Positions 57,612 through 64,000 of a DNA stretch of 64,000 nt are shown here, piece by piece. The translations under genes were made by a program, and so were the position numbers. The notes below the pieces were generated by a model. It was not told the DNA's origin. It made no database searches and was given only the letters and a program-made list of their open reading frames with translations. Where the stretch lies: the NCBI GenBank assembly GCA_021464415.1, contig CM038470.1, positions 28,545,601-28,609,600 of the forward strand, in the 5' to 3' direction. Positions within the stretch are counted from its first letter, which is position 1. Each line of letters starts with the position of its first letter. This DNA is from Lonicera japonica. Its lineage: Eukaryota; Streptophyta; Magnoliopsida; Dipsacales; Caprifoliaceae.

Positions 57612-59690
57612 ATGTTGGTGAAGAGCAAACGGGGCGTCGACCATATAGCCGATCTTGGCAAGACCTTCGATATACTTCGATACTATAAGATGAAGCTCAA
57701 TGTCGCCAAGTGTACCTTCGGCGTCAGTTCTAGGAAATTTTTGGGTTTCATGGTTAACCACATAGGGATTGAAACAAATCCGGAAAAGATAAAGGCCTTG
57801 CAAAATCTTAAAGTGTCGACTTGCCTCAAGGAACTACAAATCTTAATGGGTATGATTGCTTCCTTGAGCAGATTCATTTCCAAATGCTTTAATATATGCC
57901 AACCAATCGTTAAAGCCTCAACAAAATCTAAAGTATTTGTTTAGGATGAAGAATGCGAGAAAGCCTTTAGATGATTTCAAGGCATACCTCAATACCTTAC
58001 CATTAATATATATCCCAAACCCACATGAACAACTTTATTTTTACCTATCCTCGTTAACAAAGACAGTTAGTGTCGCACTGATTAACAATGACGAGAAAGT
58101 TCAAATGCAAGTGTACTTTGTCAGTAAAAGTTTAGTTGAAGCCGAATGGAATTCCTTCCCAATAAAAAAACTCGTGCTAGTGTTAATCATAGCTTCCAGA
58201 AAACTATGCCATTTCTTTAATTCCCACCCCATTAAAGTGCTAACGTCCACCACCATGAAAGCCTCCTTACACCGGTTAGATATATTTGGCACAATGGAAA
58301 AATGGTCTGTCGAACTGGGTAGGTTCCACATCGATTATGAACCTAGAACAACGATCAAAGGCCAAGTATTAGTGCAGAGAAAGACCACCACTTAGTCTGC
58401 GAAGTTGAATCCAATTTGGGATGGGAGTTTGCTTGATGGATCCGATTATCTGTTACCTCAGGAATGGTTCTTCCCCCAACGACAGTGGCGAAACTTACAT
58501 AATTAGGGTCCAAGTGAGTCAATACTAGCTATCCTTAGATCAAAAGTTATACATAAGATCATTTCGGGTCCTTGCCTGAAGTGCGTACGGCCAAGAAAAG
58601 ATCTAAGTAATTCTAGCCGAGCTCTACGAAAGGGGTTATGGGAGTCACCCTGGAGACCGATCTTTTGCTCATCGGGCCAGAAGCCAAAGCTATTAGCAGC
58701 TTTACATGCAGAAGGATGCCTTGTGTTATGTCAAAATGTGTGATAGATACCAAAAACACGTATCCTGTATTCACAAACTCGACACCGAGCTCTTTTCCTT
58801 GACTAATCCTTGGCCGTTTGCAGAATAGGGGTTGGATATTTTGGGTCCTTTTCCAAAGGTTTCAAGTTCAAGAAAATTCCTGCTGGTAGCTACATATTAC
58901 TTCACGAAATGGATAGAAGTTATTCCACTAGTCAAAAACATTGATTCGAATGTCAAAACCTTTTTGTGCGAAAAATTGTCACCCGTATCAATATTCCTTA
59001 AATCTTAGTTTCAAATTACATAACCCAATTCAAATGCAAGAAAATTATGAAGTTTTGCAAAAAGTTGGGTATCCAATAAAGTTTCTCGAGTGTGGCTCGC
59101 TCTCAAACCAATTGACAGGTGGAAGTATCAAACAATGTCATACTCGACTAATTTTAGAAAAGGTTGGACGCGGCAAGGGAAAGTGAACAAAGGAACTCCC
59201 CTCGGTACTTTGGTCATTCAGAACCACCCTGTGCAGATCAACTAGGGAGACAACTTACTCGTTAGCTTACAGGACAGAGGCCGTAATTCCACTTGAAGTC
59301 GGCTTCCTCATTTTACGAACAATGATGTAGCCTTATAAGAAGCTTTGGACTATACTAATGAAAGAAGGGAAATTTCCCTAATTCAGCTTGCCAATTATTT
59401 ATAGATTTTCTCCCGATAGAGAAAGGGCCATTTGAATCCAAGAAAATTTAAAGTTTGTAATTTGGTCTTAAAAAAAACATGGGTTCCAGGGTTGACCCAA
59501 CTCATGGCAAGCTGGTAGCCAATTAGGAAGGCCTGTACACTGTGACCATATCGATTGGAATTGGTGCTTACTACTTGAAAGATCAACGTAGGAGGAAAAT
59601 CCCGAACCATTGGAATGTGTCAAATTTGAGGAGATATTTTCACTAATGTTCTTTTGTGAGGCCACAGCAAAGGGCCCATATGTTTGCCGA
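57612..59690 (+). pseudogene. pol relic of copy D
   Basis: The best-kept RT/RNase H part of the family. ORF 57612-57944 starts MLVKSKRG and covers the RT thumb (FLGFMVNHIG, NPEKIKALQNL). After a TAG, ORF 57937-58395 covers RNase H (YFVSKSLVEAEWNSFPIKK, SVELGRFHIDYEPRT). The archaeal RNase H is missing after TIKGQVLV. Integrase traces are a knuckle near 58735, the core near 58880-58930, and C-terminal sequence to about 59650. It lacks the RT catalytic half. Confidence 0.78.
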
Positions 59691-59695
59691 ACATA

Positions 59696-60900
59696 TCTAT
59701 ATTATAAGGGAAATAAACATCACATCAATAATTTATCAAATAAATGGCTCACATTTAATTACAATAAATAAGATAAATTTTGGACTATTAGATGTATTTT
59801 CAAAATATCAAATCAAATAAGACAACATTTTTTTTCTCTCTGTCTTTATCTCTCTTGTTCCACCAATCTATTCTATTTCTCTCACTTTTTTCTTTCATTA
59901 ACTTATTTTAAAAAAAATTAAAACACATTCAATTTAAATATAAAAACTATAAATTAATAAAATTTGCATATTTGAAATCTACTTATCCATGCTTACAAAA
60001 TAAGATCCATTATGATTATAAAATTATGTGTAAAAGAAAAAAAATTAAAGATAAGCTATTGTAACCCACTTTTCTCTCTTTAAACATGTTTTTTATTCAA
60101 ATAACTTACATTAAAATCACTTTACACAATATATTTGTTTCAAATCAAATTCCAACCTAATTTTCCTTTAGTTTAAAAATATAAAAAGATATATGTTTTT
60201 ATTTAATCTTTTACAAACTTAAATACTTTGTTTAATTTTTTTAAAAGCCCATTGCTTTTGTAAACCAATGTTACCATATGTTAACAATTAAAATTTAAAA
60301 ATGCGTAATGTTGTTAAATGGTAAATGATTAGGGATGTCAAATACCACAACCCTTCCTTTAGGGTTTTTTTTAAATAAATATATGTTTAATCTTTTACAA
60401 ATTAATTTTTTTTTAATAAAATCACATTATTTTTGTAAACCAGTGTTACTAACAATGGTATAATATATTTTTATAATTAAAATTTTAGAAATATATAATG
60501 TCATTGTAATTACTAATAATGGGATATGTTAATTTTTACAAATTTTTATTTTTGTATATTTTGGTGAATGATTAGGGATGACAAATTAGCCCAACCTAAA
60601 TTTGGGTGAAATGGGTTCAAATTTAAACATGTCATAAACGGAGGCAAATTTAAGTTTTCCAATTAAAAACCACCACAATCCATTCAGATCGAACATATCT
60701 TTTGGTATCTTGAGTTTAGTTTTAACAAAACCACCTCTCACCCGCCTAACCCGTGCGCATGCTTGACACTTAAATAGGTTGCATATATAGTTTTACAATG
60801 TTTAGATATTAGGTATTTTTTACTCAATCTCACTATTTTTTAACTATTAAATTTTTATTTTTTTAATGTCACCGTGCCGTTTGGCACGGGCAATACCTAG
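59696..60900 (+). mobile_element. Non-autonomous Helitron in copy D, longer form
   Basis: Same site and same ends as 13619-14151: TCTATATTATAAGGG start, hairpin CCGTGCC-GTTT-GGCACGG and CTAG end, A|T insertion. It is 1205 bp. The extra ~670 bp (about 60155-60815) are AT-rich with no ORF and are missing from copy B, most simply by a deletion in B. Confidence 0.85.
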
Positions 60901-61218
60901 TTATTTAATGAAATAAACTTTCATGTTCATTATTATGCAAACCAAATACCTCCCGGGGGCACAAAGACGAATGCTTGGTAGGTCTAGCTTGCTGAGCTAA
61001 TTACTTGATGCCTGGTAGTTAGGGCTTAGTAAGTCGATAAAAAATGCCTTATAGGCAAGGCTTGGTAAGCTAAACATAAACTACCTGGTGGGCACAGCTT
61101 GGTAAGCAATTTAAACTAGTTGGTGCTTTATTTAAGTACTCTGACGCCGTTTTCCCTTGAGGAAAATTAAAACATGGTAAGTGAACTTTGCAAGCCTAGT
61201 AAGCTGATACAAAAGGAA
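60901..61218. other. Spacer with TTGGTAAGC motifs, copy D
   Basis: GCTTGGTAGGTC, GGCTTGGTAAGC, GCTTGGTAAGC and related motifs before the antisense ORF. No gene. Confidence 0.5.
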
Positions 61219-61569
61219 TCAGTCCCGGCGCCTGAGTTCCTCCCGAAGCCTGTTTCTTTCCAATATTGCTGAAGAGTACCATTGCCTCAAAAGATTGTGG
61301 GACTCCTCTTGGCGCCGGTAAAGTTGGCGCGCCGTATCCAAAGACACCCTTAGTTGAGCAACATCTCTAACAGCATGGGCTCCTTCCACAAGAGCCCTGT
61401 CTAATTTATGCCGAGCGTTCTCTAGTTCAAGAGTACGATCGGCCAACTCTAGTTGAAGTTGATAAATTTTTTCAGATACCTCCCTTAGAGAAACCGAGCG
61501 GGGAAGGATGGAAGGACCTACGTCCCCACTACGAGGATTGCTTGAACTGGTATCGTCTTTAATTGCCAT
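61219..61569 (-). CDS. Antisense coiled-coil ORF, intact (116 aa)
   Basis: ATG at 61569 (MAIKDDTSSSN), TGA at 61219. It is the only uninterrupted copy of five. Residues 1-35 are Ser/Pro-rich (PSILPRSVSLREVSEK). From residue 36 to the end it is a run of Leu, Glu, Arg and Gln (YQLQLELADRTLELENARH, QLYRRQEESHNLL, RNRLREELRRRD), strongly coiled-coil in look, with no enzyme motif. It lies in the 3' region, opposite to pol, about 1.05 kb before the 3' LTR. A TATA box lies about 100 bp upstream. The position recalls the extra antisense ORF of Tat elements. It is not PMD and I cannot name a family. It may be the N-terminal or C-terminal remnant of a longer antisense protein. Confidence 0.65.
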   Translation of the reverse strand: MAIKDDTSSSNPRSGDVGPSILPRSVSLREVSEKIYQLQLELADRTLELENARHKLDRALVEGAHAVRDVAQLRVSLDTARQLYRRQEESHNLLRQWYSSAILERNRLREELRRRD

Positions 61570-61668
61570 TGAAAGCTTAGATTTCTTATTAGGACATAGG
61601 AGAAAGAAATCAACTTTTGTTCAAGGCATTTTTGTTTGCATAACAAGTTATGTCACAACAAGAAGAAC

Positions 61669-61800
61669 CTATATATAGATGGAGAAAATTTTGGAAAAGT
61701 GAAATGCCACTTTTGGAACAGTAGTCGCCTTTAGTGGCGGTCTACTTTTAGCGAACAGTACCTTTAGGGAAATAATTTACTGCCACTAGTGAGAGGACAC
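61669..61800 (-). promoter_or_regulatory. Putative promoter of antisense ORF, copy D
   Basis: CTATATATAGG on the - strand near 61669-61679, about 100 bp upstream of the ATG. The G-box seen in A, B and E is changed to CACATG near 61798. Confidence 0.5.
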
Positions 61801-61804
61801 ATGG

Positions 61805-62615
61805 AGAAGTTGCTTGTGGCGTGAAACAAGCTAATCAGAAGGTATCATATATATGGATAAGGTCCAAATTGCAATCAACTCGGCTAGCTTGGCAAAATCC
61901 AATACGTTGAAATTATCTTTTTCACTTGGTATTTTAAGAAGTTCAAGATTGTTAAACAAACAATGGTCTCAGAAGTTGATTTCCATAATTATTTGATTTG
62001 TTACATGTATAATTTTTGGTTAATTGAGTTAATAAATTTATCTTACGTAATTCAAGTTACATGTTAATTAGTCTGATCGAAAAAGTTGAAGACAACAAAT
62101 CACAACAATATGACAGAAAAGATAAATTTCCATTAAAAGAGGAAAATTGCAAACGGTGAAACTTGGAGGTCAAAACATTACATATTAAAGGAAAAATACA
62201 GCTTAGAGTGCCCCTAAAACTTATAAGAATGTAAAACCACCACCTGGCCTTTGTGCAAAACAAAAGAAAGAAAGAAAATTAAGAAAGCAAAACGAATGAT
62301 GGAGGAATAGTTATATTAGGGAAGACCAGCGACAATAACCCTCAAATTTCCCCTCGAACGGTGCGCTTTTCTTTGGGAATCGTCGAGCCATGATGGATAA
62401 TTTAATGCTAGAAAAGTAGGAGTACCTTCAACACTAACATACTATGCCGGTCGTCTCCCAACACTTGTACTAACCATAACCACAGATGCCTAAAACTTTC
62501 TTTAGAAGACAAGTGTTCAACACGGGTTTTCTTCAATTACAAATGGTGGCGGTCGACGAAGATACAAGCACACGAACTCAACTCGGCGGTTGAGCTCATA
62601 TGCATGGGAGGCAAT
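61805..62615. other. Non-coding 3' region of copy D
   Basis: Matches 15340-16184. It ends with GGGAGGCAAT before the LTR as a weak purine tract. No gene. Confidence 0.45.
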
Positions 62616-63255
62616 TGAGAGAGCATAATTTATCTAAACAAGTTGGACCGGAACTATTGGGCCCATCGCCTAGCAGCCCCGGCCTTTTATCAAGGTAGAG
62701 GTCCAAACCTGAGTGAGAGAGACATTCAAAGTACATCGCCAACTAAGTAACCAAGTAAAGTATATCAAGACTGAACTAGTCGTTCTTATGTCCTCAGGTA
62801 ATGTTAACATATGCCGAGGAAATTACTTGTATGCCGATACGGTCGCCCCTACCAATGAAGATGAGACACCTGTACTTTAGCCGAGCAATACAACGTCAGG
62901 CTGAAGTGAGCAATGTAACCAACGAAAACAGGACAGCTATAAAGTTAGCTAATTGTGGACAAGATTCAATCCGATCCACATATAAAAGTGCTACAATGTA
63001 GCTCATGTTTTACCCTTTGATATATTTTTACTAGTTATAGAGCATTGTAACCCTAATTCTTTGGATATAAATAAAAAGGGATGGCTCATAATCGCGGATC
63101 CGAAACAGCTAGAGCAAAAAATCTAGAAAAAAGAGAAGAGAATGAAAATAGATGTTAGCTTGTCTTCCTATTCTTAATACTATTTCCAAAGCAATAAAAG
63201 AGCACATTCCACAAAAAAGAGGATATACTGCGAGTTGATGTGAATATCACTAGAG
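62616..63255 (+). repeat. 3' LTR, family F copy D, 3'-truncated
   Basis: TGAGAGAGCATAATTT start, TATA near 62984. It breaks off at ATCACTAGAGAGAG, where a deletion joins it to right-flank sequence equivalent to about 17500. Confidence 0.8.
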
Positions 63256-64000
63256 AGAGTAGAAAAAGAGAGTAGGAAGTTGTTGTCTATTCTCATTACT
63301 GTAATAATAAGAAGGAAGGATCACTTTCTAAGGGACATTCCACATCACCAACAAACACATCATGTGAAAAAAATTCATCAGTCAGTAGAAAAGGGCCGGA
63401 TCGAAGGAATTTAATTTCAAGCCATCCAATTCTAAGTTGAATAAGTTGTTTATCATGAACACGTTGCATATTTAGTAATATTTGTACAAGAAAAAAGGCA
63501 ACCATCAAATTTTTCATGGAACTTGTCCATAATTTCGTATAGCTTTAGATTTGTGCACGAAATTGGTAAAATTGCGCCCTATAACGCAGTCCCAGAAAAG
63601 TTACAAGTTAAAATATTCAACCAAATAAAACCATACCTTTCTGCTTAGTTTATTATGCACACACAATATATACGTAATTGCGTGTTTACAATATTGTTCG
63701 TAGTGACATTGAATTTATTAATGTCATGACATTGTTTTATATTTTGAAAGTTGGGAGACACACCGAAATTAGAAAGCCATGTGGCAATAATATAAAACCC
63801 AATTAGAATAATAGGCAGAAAAAGCGAGTAGTGAGTTGTTGTATATTCTCACTACTGTAGTAACCGAAGGAACGATCACTTTCTAAGGGACACTGCACAT
63901 CATCAACAAACACATCATGTGAAATAAGCTTGTTTATCCTTTACTTTTCAATTGTTATTTCAAGTTCGGAAAAAGTAAATTATATTCAATCGTTCATATT
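63256..64000. repeat. Right flank of unit D (window end)
   Basis: Homologous to 17495-18395, including the ACATCATGTGA/AAAAAATTCATCA duplication junction shared with unit B. The array continues beyond the window. Confidence 0.65.

Larger units (their letters stand above)
56900..63255 (+). mobile_element. Family F LTR retrotransposon, copy D
   Basis: 5' LTR 56900-57610, pol relic, Helitron 59696-60900, intact antisense ORF, 3' LTR 62616-63255 (its end is deleted). It is most similar to copy B throughout and carries the Helitron at the same site. Confidence 0.8.

Overview
This is nuclear DNA of a flowering plant, probably a eudicot, although the species cannot be read from the sequence. It is a repeat-rich, transposon-packed block. 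I found no intact host gene, rRNA, tRNA or CRISPR array. Nearly everything is LTR retrotransposon sequence of the Ty3/gypsy Tat type, plus nested smaller elements (a TRIM, two Helitrons, three solo LTRs) and two minisatellites. Plant origin is shown by the Tat-type pol with a second, archaeal-type RNase H, the plant mobile domain (PMD) gene, the tRNA-Met primed TRIM and the Helitron ends.

Layout. The backbone is a direct tandem array of a unit of about 9.9 kb. Each unit holds one decayed LTR element, here called family F (LTRs of about 0.77 kb, TGAG...GGTCA), followed by about 2.8 kb of non-LTR sequence that is also shared between units. Units start at 863 (A), 10775 (B), 20570 (C), about 45508 (E, joined to C through a chimeric LTR) and 56900 (D). 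The array runs off both ends of the window. All copies lack gag, protease and the front half of RT, so the deletion predates the duplications. Each keeps a relic of pol (+ strand) and an antisense 116-residue coiled-coil ORF with its own TATA box. That ORF is fully open only in D. A and E share a solo LTR; B and D share a Helitron. The array therefore probably grew by copying a two-unit block.

Unit C is split by a 19.6 kb Tat retrotransposon (25151-44723, target duplication CATAC, LTRs 1490 and 1448 bp, primer site resembling tRNA-Arg). On the + strand it carries gag, protease, a G-patch-like linker, RT, RNase H, archaeal-type RNase H and integrase, all broken. On the - strand, downstream of integrase, it carries two more genes. 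One is a DUF7745-like gene (34450-35690). The other is a five-exon PMD gene (36161-41230) with GT-AG introns, whose first intron contains about 31 copies of a 69-bp repeat.

The most interesting signal is regulatory. The LTR promoter and the promoters of both antisense genes share one design: copies of the palindrome TGTCGCGCGACA placed 11-26 bp upstream of a TATA box. A diverged solo LTR at 47926-49877 shows a related palindrome (TTTGTYCGCGGACAAA type) near its own TATA box. This looks like a common regulatory switch for the sense genome and the antisense accessory genes of a Tat retrotransposon. Family F shows a simpler parallel: its antisense ORF has a TATA box with G-boxes (CACGTG) upstream.
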